From contig OU612065.1 in NCBI GenBank assembly GCA_914767715.1, positions 40,176,001-40,240,000 on the forward strand: DNA of 64,000 nt, in the 5' to 3' direction. The first letter of the stretch is position 1. Each line of letters begins with the position of its first letter. Both the position numbers and the translations under genes were made by a program. The notes beneath the pieces are model-generated. The model did no database searches, was not told the DNA's origin, and saw nothing but the letters and a program-made list of their open reading frames with translations. This document shows, piece after piece, positions 24,501-33,944 of this stretch. This stretch comes from Membranipora membranacea. Taxonomy: Eukaryota; Bryozoa; Gymnolaemata; Cheilostomatida; Membraniporidae.

Positions 24501-27500
24501 TTAATCGTGTGGTCGCCACTCTAGTATCGACCTCTCTGGCATAGACTATCAGACCACACCACTGCATTTTTTTTCTCAATTTTTGATCACTTATTTTGCT
24601 AGAAATATTCTAGCAGAACCCTAGTACACAAAAAACACGGTAAATCATTGCAGGATAGTATGAAAAGGACTGAGTAAGGCAGCATTGCTGGTTGCATGAG
24701 CTTCAAAATATCAGTTGGCAGGCTTCTTATTCTAGTAGAGGCTGAGCGACTTAAACCACTGCAAGCTGGTATAGTTATGATTATTTTTCTCTGGCACATA
24801 CGTTTGCGTATCCTACCATATTTTCTTAACTATGGTACTGGGTGGTAATGTATCACATATGCAGTGAAACTCACAGTAAAGATTGAACCTCAATCCCGAG
24901 CATAAATATTTTGAAAGGTGATCAAATCATTGCTATAAATCTCACACAAAGACCACATACAGATCACATACAGACCACATACAGACCACATACAGACCAC
25001 ATACAGACCACATACAGACCACATACAGACCACATACAGACCACATACAGACCACATACAGACCACATACAGACCACATACAGACCACATACAGACCACA
25101 TACAGACCACATACAGACCACATACAGACCACATACAGACCACATACAGACCACATACAGACCGCATACAGACATTCACAAATCTTAGATAATAGATGAA
25201 TTGTCACCAAAACGGCTGCGGTTAAGACGTTAAGTAACTCTAGAAGATAATTCAAACTGCAGGTTGTTCAGGTTGTTGACATCTTACCTTGATGATTTCC
25301 ATTAATACTCCACTTTCCACTAGTGAAAGACATATGTCTCCTTTCTGTTGGCTGTATGTGAAAGTGTCTGGGGAAAGGGGAATCTCTCTTCCTACACTGT
25401 CTTTGCCTTCAACTTTGTCACCAATGCTACATTCGGGTGTGATGTTTATGCCTAGACATATAGAAATACTGTTATCAATTTCCGGTATCATCATCCTGGC
25501 AGTGAGTTTGAGAGTCAGAGGATCAGGAAGGAGACTGTGTGTGGGTCCTTGGTGAATTTGTACCTTAAAAGAAACAGAGTGCTATTATGTACCAATGAAT
25601 GTTATTGCATTGCATTTGGAATCAACGTAACATACGACTTTTCAGAGTGGGATTAATCAAGCAAATATCAAGAATATAGGATGAGCATCACTACCTATTA
25701 CAGACAAACCACTGTCAGCGAAGACAGCAGCACAGGGATAGGTATTAAGATCTCATTAATGTTCATTGCTGCATAAGAAAATTTGTTTCCGTCGATGTAA
25801 ATCTAAAAAAGTTAGATTGATTGGGTTTAAACCAACCAATGATGATGAATTATCTTGTTTCCTCTGTTCTCTCCCAGCGTAAGTAACTCCTAAGTCTAAA
25901 CCGTAAACAGATTCTGTGCAGAAAGAAAAAAAAGTTTGGTAATTAAATTGTGCCAAACTATCAGAATTAATGGATGAAAGCAGTTTAGCTGATAAGTATT
26001 TGGATGGGAGCAGGAAGGGGCAGTAAAATGACAACAAGGTACTTAAGTACCTTAAGTATATTAAGTACACTTTTGTGTATTCTGTGGTCTATAGCTGTTA
26101 CATGACTATAAATTTTAGCCTTAATATTTCTGTGTACAGTTTCTTCTAATTTAGTCCAATGCCATAATTCAAACAAAAACAAATTTCTATGAAATCTCCA
26201 CAGCAGGTTAAATGACAATAACAGTAACAGAATGATGCATAATAATATTTTGGAAAAACCCATTAATCATGGTATACCACATTATTAATGGGTTTTCCCA
26301 GTAACCTATTGGTGATTATGATAAACATCCTTGTTGAAGTGGTAAACCTCAATTTAGGTATCAATGACAAGTGCCGTCTGAACATGAGTAAAATAAACAC
26401 AGCAGTAATCTTAATCACTAACTTCTCTTTAAAGGACACCTGGATTATGGAATATGAATTCATTGCTTTTGTTGAATCACAATCATCAATAAAGGGACTG
26501 GCCACTTTTCCCCCTACTACCAAGCTCACAGTAGCAATGATGTAATACGGGTAATACAAGCAAGCAGTAATATCAGCTAAGGATAAAATGTATGGTATAT
26601 TATGAGCACAAGAAGAAAATGGCAAGCCTGGAACTGAGATTTCGAGTGTTACCAAAAGTCAGACAATTTCATTGAAACATATATGCCACACCACAGTAAT
26701 CATTTTCAACCGTAGTTTCAGTGCCCTGGCTGATTGAAGTGGCACTTTACTACCAACCATTGTCACATCGATTGGAGTGCTGTTGATCATGAAATGCTAC
26801 CACCATAAACCAGGCATAAACCTACACTTCATCAACCTTTATTACCTGCAAGGTCAAGGTCGTGACTCAGCACAGAATTCATGTATTTCTCAGACTCAAT
26901 AGCTGACGAAGTTCTAGAATACGCCATAGAAGGTTCCGGGTACTCTTCAAAGCCTATCATACCAACAAGACAAGATAACAAACCATTAACTTCACTATAT
27001 TAAATGAGAAATGGTGATGAATAATATGCGAAAGCTTGAATTAAAATGGTTGATTAAAATCAGGTGTCTTATCACTCGCCTATTCCGAAGCATTGGCGGC
27101 AAAATATTAATGCTTAGGCCGCAATATCTGCGCCGGTTTGCTCTCAGTTTGGAGCTTTGGCAGCTTGGAGAACACCTGGGGGCCAACCGAACTCCAGTAG
27201 TCGGTGGACTGCAGTAGGACTCGAACCAACAACCTTCAACATTTGCATGCTAAAGGGACGACGTTCTCACCAACTGAGCCACCTCCTACTCCTGAGATGG
27301 ATGGACCAAATATAAATATTTGGCTTACTCATTTAATATTGTGAATTGATTGTGAAGTATCGATCTTGGTCATTCAACAGAACTAACCTGTGTTCATGTA
27401 CGTATTTGGTACTGAAGGCTTTCTTTCCTTTCTTTTCTTTATCTACCAAAAGTAATAATGTGGAGAAAGTTATATACTCTCTATGATAAGCCTTAAATAA

Positions 27501-29002
27501 ATTCAATACCCATAAAAGATGCTGGTGAAAGCAAGTGTGACATGAGACAAATGGGATTATAACAAAAATATTCTTCAGATGCTTTTGTGCCCTGTTAATC
27601 AAATGGTAAATATGAAACAAAATGGTGCATGTGTCATCGATTGGACGAGAAAAATTCCCTCAATGCATTTAATTTATCAACCTTGAAAGATCCCTCAGTG
27701 GGAACCCACAACTCATGCAGCATCGATTGCCAGGTGATTTGTGCCGCAAGAGTTGTGGGTCTGAATCCCCATGGGAAAGTTTTAAACGTTGTTAGTTTCA
27801 GCCCCCAGCTCCCTTGGGTGAATAAATTTTATGGCTTCAGCGGTTTGACTGCACAGTGCATGTTAGTTACAACTAAACAATCCCAACAATGTTCCCAACT
27901 TTTGGTGCGATCATGGGCTATTCTCTGTTCTATTAGGCTCCCTTGCCAATACGAGAAACAATAGTAAAATCTCATAGTTTGTAGTCCAATAAAAGGGAAA
28001 AGAGCTCCTGGGTTTCCTGTTATAAAACCTAGGTCTGTGGGATGGAAGTTCATAGGATGCCCTACCAGAGGTTGGGCAACAACTTAGTACTCAAACTATC
28101 TGTAGACACATTATTATTTGATACAAACACATTGTGAAATAAATGTGGTGTAATGGGTCTTCCAATCGAGAGGTCCTGTGTTTCATTCCCGGTGGATCAC
28201 GGTGGTATCAGGAAGGGCATTCGACCTCAAATGCTCCTGTGCCACTTTGGTATACAGTCTGTAGACACATATTGATAATACCGGAAACAAATAAACTGAA
28301 CAACATCAAGGTTACTCACACGGTGTCACAGGGTATTGAGCTTATAAATGAGCGTGAGATTTTTATTATGTTTGCCTAAAGTGTAACATTGGGTGAACCA
28401 CTCACTCTTAGTAAGTAAACTGCTGTGGCAATAACAGCAATAACCACAGCGGAAGGAACAGTCACAGCTATGGCCGTTGTTGTATCAGTGGAAACTGAAG
28501 TGTCATTACTCTCAGTTCCTCTATGTTCTGATCCTGTACCATGAGAGCTGGATGCGGGTGTAGAAGTCATGTTGGTTGCACTGAGTCCAGACATGATTTT
28601 GATTGCATCTGCTTTCTCAACTGTCAACAAAGAGAACATGAAACAAAAAATTCTAATCTATGGGAGCGGTGGGAGAGCTTGATGAATGTCACAGCAAAAT
28701 ATCAATGAAAGCCTTTTGCCCATATTAGGCTAGAGTCAATCGAATTAATAAACTGCTGATTTAAACCCATTAAGTTGTGTTTAGTGACACCTCCAGAGTC
28801 ATATATGTAAACATTGTGTGTTCTGTCACTGAAGAGACTGATATGTCCAGACTACAATATTTATCAGCTGAATTTTTAATAGTAATTTACATACCATATG
28901 ATATGAAGTTCTTTCTTTCTAAGTGGGAATAACTTTCACAAGCTCACCTATTCGCTTCAGAAGGGATAATGGTGATCCCCAAAGATGCCATGTAGCGCAC
29001 AT
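18552..29002 (-). CDS. Single-pass membrane protein with ZU5 and UPA domains, 17 exons
   Basis: Exons in transcript order: 29002-28948 (tentative), 28620-28406, 27442-27388, 26953-26846, 25913-25837, 25563-25288, 24175-23967, 23745-23630, 23348-23275, 23033-22738, 22586-22513, 21904-21633, 21141-20947, 20751-20641, 20390-20253, 19805-19501, 18699-18552. All sites are GT-AG and every phase agrees, giving 907 aa. Residues about 19-67 are Ser/Thr-rich. About 68-89 is a transmembrane helix (VPSAVVIAVIATAVYLL), followed by basic IKKRKERK, so the rest is probably cytoplasmic. A ZU5 domain lies at about 540-640 (IGPNGGTLEF, LEIPPGAL, FSPIVDCGPNGLQF, VRLTLPHSAV). A UPA-like region follows at about 680-800 (ARIYVMPVSS, HFIFDPTQGNLVIKV). 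UNC5, ankyrin and PIDD combine ZU5-UPA with a death domain; here the tail after UPA is short and shows none. YMNS is a possible Grb2 SH2 site, and SEYVDD lies near the end. Residues about 125-510 are unrecognised. No cleaved signal peptide was seen, so upstream exons may be missing. Confidence 0.85.
18790..19020 (+). repeat. Dispersed repeat, copy in last intron of the ZU5 gene
   Basis: About 230 bp (CAATCTTCATC, ATGGAAGATAAAGA, GTTATGTCTTAGACATG and flanks) match 60680-60890 in the same orientation. Non-coding. Ends were not defined. Confidence 0.6.
22285..22375 (+). repeat. tRNA-like SINE fragment in an intron of the ZU5 gene
   Basis: AATTAGTGCCGCAAGGAGTT is followed by a B-box-like GGATCGAGTCC. 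The same block occurs at 27735-27780 (TTTGTGCCGCAAGAGTTGTG, GGGTCTGAATCCCC). The A-box region is weak. Probably the head of a tRNA-derived SINE rather than a gene. Confidence 0.4.
24949..25170. repeat. 11-bp minisatellite (ACAGACCACAT)n
   Basis: About 20 nearly perfect copies in an intron of the ZU5 gene, with variant units at both edges (ACAGATCACAT on the left, a G variant on the right). Because 11 is not a multiple of three, the array gives long open frames on both strands that are not genes. Confidence 0.95.
27040..27288 (-). mobile_element. tRNA-derived SINE, family 1, minus copy
   Basis: On the minus strand the element opens with a tRNA-like head: A box TGGCTCAGTTGG and B box GGTTCGAGTCC, followed by a body (GGCGCAGATATTGCGG). 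Family-1 copies elsewhere are at 41381-41627 and 62524-62766. It sits in an intron of the ZU5 gene. Confidence 0.75.
27700..27790 (+). repeat. tRNA-like SINE fragment
   Basis: TTTGTGCCGCAAGAGTTGTG is followed by GGGTCTGAATCCCC (B-box-like). It shares this block with 22285-22375. Intronic. Confidence 0.4.
28140..28300 (+). repeat. tRNA-like SINE head
   Basis: GTGGTGTAATGGGTCTTCCA followed by GTGTTTCATTCCC resembles the two halves of a tRNA promoter. CTGTAGACACAT occurs both just upstream (28100) and inside (28258). It lies in an intron of the ZU5 gene. No second full copy was found to confirm the family. Confidence 0.3.
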
Positions 29003-30039
29003 AATCATAGGGAAACCCTTTTGAATACATTTCCATTATGATGACACAATTCACATGACTTGCTAACTAAACTTCCTCGTCTGTGATGTAGGCATTTGTT
29101 ATTAAAAGCTGAGATTGAATGCTGTGTACAACAAGCAGCTGACAAGTGTATACTGTATCATTTGGTATCATATGCAGCTTTTGTTATCTCCGTCACTATC
29201 TACAAGTGACATGAATAATACTGTTTACATGGTTAGATAACTGCGATAAAAATCATAGATAGTTACTGATAAGTATATTTGTTTTATTCTCTTATTCCCT
29301 TAGAAATGAAAAGGCCAAGTAGATATTTGGGAATCTAGATGTCGGAATGCCAATGAGTAGTCAGGGGGCAAAGTGGTCCACCTTTACTCAAAAGAACAAA
29401 TAAACCTTATTGATAAACCTGTTAGCTTGTGTTTACTTAACTCTACTCAACCAATTTTCTACGAGTGGTTATTGGTAGATTGCCACATATAGCATCACTG
29501 CATGACATAATCATAATGAATATTTTGGAAGAAAATGGTTTTTTGCTGGTTGAGATATTTTGTATGAATTGTCATGTTCAAGGGAACAAGGCAATATAAA
29601 CCGAAATTGCTGCTACTAGTATAGCGGAGTTATCTTCCTTTTTGGTATGGGAGATAACTTCAATGACATGTAGTCAGTTCCTTGACCTTGTTTGATTGCT
29701 TAGTATAAGCTGATTTGCATAAAGCTTTGAAAGCTATAAAAAATATATATAATAGTCCTGACCTTCCTTCTATGTGGCAGAATATTTTCGCAAAAAGCAA
29801 AACTGTCATCGCATATACTTATTTCAAAACCATCTTGATTTTATTTTAGAATGTCATTGTATATAAGTGCTGAGAATCTGATGTGGTGATATAACGCTGA
29901 ACACAAATCAACTAAAAGGACGGTATTAACCGTCAGAGCACTATCTCCAAACATAAGTTGTTGTATGCTTTCTGATTTCTATCTGTTATAGCTGTCACAA
30001 AGAGTAAATTTTTTTTTAATTTTCTTGCTATCTATTCTG
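29003..30039. other. Non-coding region upstream of the ZU5 gene
   Basis: No supported exon or repeat. It may contain the promoter and any missing 5' exons of the ZU5 gene. A short inverted match (AGTTATCTTCC and GGAGATAACTT) occurs near 29627-29655. Confidence 0.3.
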
Positions 30040-30290
30040 GATCGCAGTGATTTCGGTTACTATTTCTAGCAGTCGCACATTTATTTTACATTTTAACTAT
30101 GAATACCTTGAATGGAATTTGCTTCCTTGTGATGTTCGACAGAGGAAAAAATACATATATAAAACATTAAAAGGGAAACAAAACTTGATTGAAAGTCTCT
30201 TTCCCTCTTTTTCTTTTCTTGGAAGGCTGATTTTGTAGAACATTCTCTTTGAATGAAAATTATGCCAATAAAGTTGAAAAATAAATAAAT
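30040..30290 (+). mobile_element. 3' end of a LINE of the same family as 33945-38161
   Basis: The last about 110 bases (TTTCTTGGAAGGCTGATTTT, then ATGAAAATTATGCCAATAAAG and an A-rich tail) match the 3' UTR of the minus-strand LINE ending at about 33945. Upstream, WNLLPCDVRQRKKY looks like the LINE C-terminal peptide. This is a heavily 5'-truncated insertion. Confidence 0.8.
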
Positions 30291-30645
30291 AAGAACCCAT
30301 AGGAATTAGTAGGTCCGCGAGCTAGGCGCAAAAACGGCTGATACAGATAACATTCAAGATGGCCATTGTACGGGTTAAGTTTTTACACATCAAAGAAAAC
30401 AAGTGCACAATTGCCTTGCACAATGTCTGCCCTTGACACATTTATTTGTTCTATAACTGAAATAATATTCATAGCAAACATCACAAGATGCCTCATTAGG
30501 ATTTTAGATAGCCTGGTCAATTGAATTTCACCCTTCTCTTTTCACAGTGAAAGATAAATGAAGCAGACCCGAGATCCTGCATGGAGAGTCTGATAAAACG
30601 GATTACAGTTGAGCTTATTACATACAATTATAATGTTATATAGTT

Positions 30646-31266
30646 TTGTCGCCTCAATGTGAAATTGTAATAAAACATTGCTATTGCAAAATAAATACCA
30701 AATTTATGTTTGCTCTTAAATATTTGAAAGAGAGTCTGATTTGCCACGTTGACTATCATAACACACGGCCATGTTGTTATATTTGGGGCCTAATTTTACT
30801 GATTGGGGCCAATTTTCATATTTTTGGTGAAGCTTTATATTTGGGGCCAAGTTTGGGTCAGGCCAAGTTCGGACGTGCCAAGTTCAGCTCGGGCCAAGCT
30901 TGGACAGGGCCAGGTTTGAGTGGAGCAAAGTTTGTAGGGGCCGAGTTGTCGCCCTTTCATGTGTGGACCATTTACATGATACCCATGCCAACTATTGTAA
31001 TAAGCTCAATCTGTTTGCACTACCAAGCCTCAAGATACATCATTAGGCACATGATGAATTTCTTTTACAAATTTAACTTTTTATCAATGGAAATTTATAA
31101 ATGGATATACGTGGCCACAAGACAAGCTAGGATATATGTGTCTACATCATCAATTCAAACAGAGAATGAATGTAATGATGCAACACAAGGAATATTATCA
31201 CAAAAACTCTGGGCCTTCTTTAACAAAATAATCGAAAAAATACAATTATGTCTGTTTGTTTGTTAA
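30646..31266 (+). CDS. Unrecognised long open frame with degenerate repeats
   Basis: An uninterrupted frame of 206 codons. Residues about 60-105 are built from degenerate repeats of a GGGCCAAGTTTGG-like unit (GPSLGQAKFGRAKFSSG, SGAKFVGAELSP). The rest is rich in Ile, Tyr and Phe with no domain I recognise. There is no obvious splice structure or promoter. Composition is otherwise like the non-coding flanks, so it may be a chance frame opened by the GC-richer repeat tract. Confidence 0.2.
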   Translation: MSPQCEIVIKHCYCKINTKFMFALKYLKESLICHVDYHNTRPCCYIWGLILLIGANFHIFGEALYLGPSLGQAKFGRAKFSSGQAWTGPGLSGAKFVGAELSPFHVWTIYMIPMPTIVISSICLHYQASRYIIRHMMNFFYKFNFLSMEIYKWIYVATRQARIYVSTSSIQTENECNDATQGILSQKLWAFFNKIIEKIQLCLFVC

Positions 31267-31817
31267 ATCTAAAACTCTCTCTCCAGAGATGTTTACAGAT
31301 AAAAAGAGGTGCAGGCTTATAAAATGAAAAATAAAAACCTCTTGGTTGTAGCAAACAGTAATGATAATCATAAAACAAAAAATAAGTTATTTTCAACTAA
31401 ATTAACTTTGGGTTTGATAGTATTGATTGCCCTCTCTTTACAGTGCGGGATCTTTTAATATAAAAGTTAGATGAAGGTGAACGGATTGGCCTGGTGGATG
31501 GCTTTTGTGTGAGTCTAAGCAAGTGATCTGGATCATTCTTGCGCCAATTTGCATAGGCATGGCAGTTCATGTTAAAGGACTCTGACAGGGTGTTGGTATT
31601 TGCGGCTGTGCCAGTGGATCGCTGTAGAGTTCATGATTGTTGCAGATAACGCATCTCGGCCTATTGGCAAAGATCAAAGTGTCACTGCCAACGGCCGATT
31701 AGTGTCAGTTCAGTTTTGGCAGCTCGCTGCACACCCACGATTAGGAGGTCCACCATGGCCTCACCTCTAGGATGCATTCTAGTTTTCTAGGATGTATCAC
31801 ATTCTCAGTATGAGGAT

Positions 31818-33920
31818 TTAGGGCACCTTGCGTCCCTCTTTAGGGGCAGCCCAATCTTCTGTTTCTTCGCAAACAGCAAGATAACCCAAAGTACTAGTCT
31901 TTGACTTTTTTTCCATTTCTGCTCTCTGCTGGTCAGTAGCGTAGGGGTACCAGGCAGGTAACGCATGACTTATTGCCGGTATAATTGGCTCTTGTACATA
32001 TGAATGAGACATTCTTCATCCAACCCAGAATGTTTTAGTATCAGTAAGCCGTTGATTTTCTTGTCAGCAGCTTTCTTGATAGAGGTAACATGTTCTGAGA
32101 ACGATATCCTGATTTTCACTGTTCATGGTGAGCGTTGCAGTCATTCTCAGGGATTTCTTCAACGTAATGTTGAGGCACTTGGTTTTGTCTACATTTAAGC
32201 GCATGTTGTTGGTAGTTGCCCACTCATGGCATTTGTTATTAATCTCTGTGGCGCATACTCTATTGCAGTTGTAGTATCTTTTGTGATAGATGTGGCTGAT
32301 TTTGGGAGTGGATGGAAAGCTGTTGTGTCATCAGTGTATTTTATCGCTACACCATCAGAGAATGTGAGGGAGTTGACAAACCTGAGCCAAAGCATCGGGC
32401 CACACAGTGTACCCTGTGGGGCCACAAAGCGTACCCTGTGGGGCCGCACAGTGTACCCTGTGGGCCCACAAAGCGTACCCTGTGGGGCCGCACAGTGTAC
32501 CCTGTGGGCCCACAAAGCGTACCCTGTGGGGCCACAAAGCGTACCCTGTGGGGCCACAAAGCGTACCCTGTGGGGCCACAAAGCGTACCCTGTGGGGCCA
32601 CAAAGCGTACCCTGTGGAACACAAATGTTGACTACATGGTATGGAGAGTTGACATTGTTACTTCTCAATAACACGCAATGTAATCGATTGTGGAGATAGC
32701 CCGCCACCAGAGATATAAGAGGGACTGCACATGTGCGAGTGTTTACAGCTTAGCGAGAGAAAACTGTTTGTTTAGTGGTCTAAGTTCCGCCCCTTTTTAT
32801 AGTAAGCGGCTTATAATACACGCTACAACACTTCTCGCAGCAGATTATACTAGGGAAATGTTTGCCAGCGAGAGAATAGTCTCATTGGTTAATTAGCAGT
32901 ATCCAGTGGCACGTTTATGACGGGAATCATTAATAGGCTTTGTTTATGGAATATCATTGGCTGATAGCTAACCTTATGATTATATCGCAGCTTGTAAACA
33001 CGCTTTGTGTCTGCAGTGAAAAATGAGGAGATAATGAGCAATGCTAGAATTTCAAGCTCTATTTTATTTTCACTAGCTCTAGTTTTCTAGCTGGTCTGTG
33101 GACCGCTTAAGAGGAGTTGAGATTTTGAGATCAGCAAGTTTTGACAGGAGAAGTTGATGATTCATCAGATAGAATGCTTTGCTGAAATCATGTAGTATCA
33201 GTTGAGCCCAAAAGTTGGAAGTGTCATCACAGATGGATATAGGCAGGTTTGCATGGCAAGATTTGACATTGTTTGCTAATTTGCTAATCCACGCAGGGTT
33301 GTCCTTACTATGTACAGCTTTCAATGTAGCGATGGTTTAGAGTACTTGCTTTACTTGCCCAATCGAGTTCTGGGTGATGCCAGCGTTGAGTGGTTGAGGT
33401 TGAGTTATTTTTAGATGGATCTTGTTTTCCAGCAATGGTACTATAGTAGGCATTCATTTTGTCAACAAACTGCTGTAAATGTAATGAACGAACGAAATGG
33501 GATGGTGTTTTTATCCTTTTGATTGGACTTAGTGTCTTAATGCCTCATCACCAGTTAGCAGAACCTGCCTTTAGGCTATCGATCCTTGAACTATAACTTG
33601 AACGTGGATCCGGCAATGAGGCGTACAGGGGTTGGGAGTAGATAGATGTAGTAGGGTTTTCCCAAGTTGTAAGCTTGGTCCTTCGCCCTGCGTAGCTTTT
33701 GTATGAGAGGGTTTTCCCAAGCTGGCTTGCTATCTGCTTTTAAGTTAATACATCTTAAGGGACAGTGTTTATGATATATCTCAGTTACGATGTTGTGATA
33801 GCTTTCAATGAGAATGTCAAGATGGGAAATTCCATTTAGTAACGGCCAGTCAGTGGTGAATATATCTAACATAATAGAATTCCTAACACTATGAGAAACA
33901 TGTAGCCTATAAATAGTCAA
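31818..33920 (-). mobile_element. Decayed LINE, endonuclease C-terminus to RT thumb
   Basis: Minus-strand pieces in order: pre-RT region (33920-33591: NIVTEIYHKHCPLR, KPAWENPLIQKLRRAKDQAY), RT palm start (33324-33079: ILHDFSKAFYLMNHQLLLSKL), RT core (32707-32195: YLHNRLHCVLL, VPQGTLCGP, then YTDDTTAF), and C-terminus (32012-31818: ISHALPAWYPYATDQQRAEM). Frames are broken between pieces. About 370 bp at 32710-33080 with no RT similarity separate the palm from the following helix and look like an insertion. The VPQG box is expanded by a minisatellite (next entry). The catalytic box reads YTDD rather than YADD. Confidence 0.85.
32396..32622. repeat. 22-bp minisatellite within a LINE reverse-transcriptase motif
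   Basis: About ten copies of a unit like CCACAAAGCGTACCCTGTGG plus GG, with two sub-variants (CACAAAGCG and CACAGTGTA) that alternate at the left. On the minus strand each unit contains the codons for VPQGTLCGP or a shifted version of it, so the array has grown from the RT VPQG box. The array is 22 bp per unit, so successive units change frame. Confidence 0.92.
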
Positions 33921-33944
33921 GGTTTTTCACAGGGTATTTTTTTT

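Noticed and set aside
24949-25170. CRISPR-like array
   Set aside because: The 11-bp units are contiguous with no spacers, and the window is eukaryotic. It is a minisatellite.
24890-25255. Long open frames on both strands with repeated HIQTTYRPHTD-like or CGLYVVCMWSV-like peptides
   Set aside because: They are the products of an 11-bp tandem repeat read in all frames, lying inside an intron of the ZU5 gene. No start, splice or domain context supports coding.
26263-26655. Minus-strand 130-codon frame with hydrophobic stretches
   Set aside because: It lies within the intron between exons 26953-26846 and 25913-25837, and including it would break the phase agreement. A short inverted match (CCCATTAAT and ATTAATGGG) at its edge is probably chance.
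32226-32699. Plus-strand open frames across the 22-bp repeat
   Set aside because: They are shadows of the repeat-expanded reverse-transcriptase frame on the minus strand.
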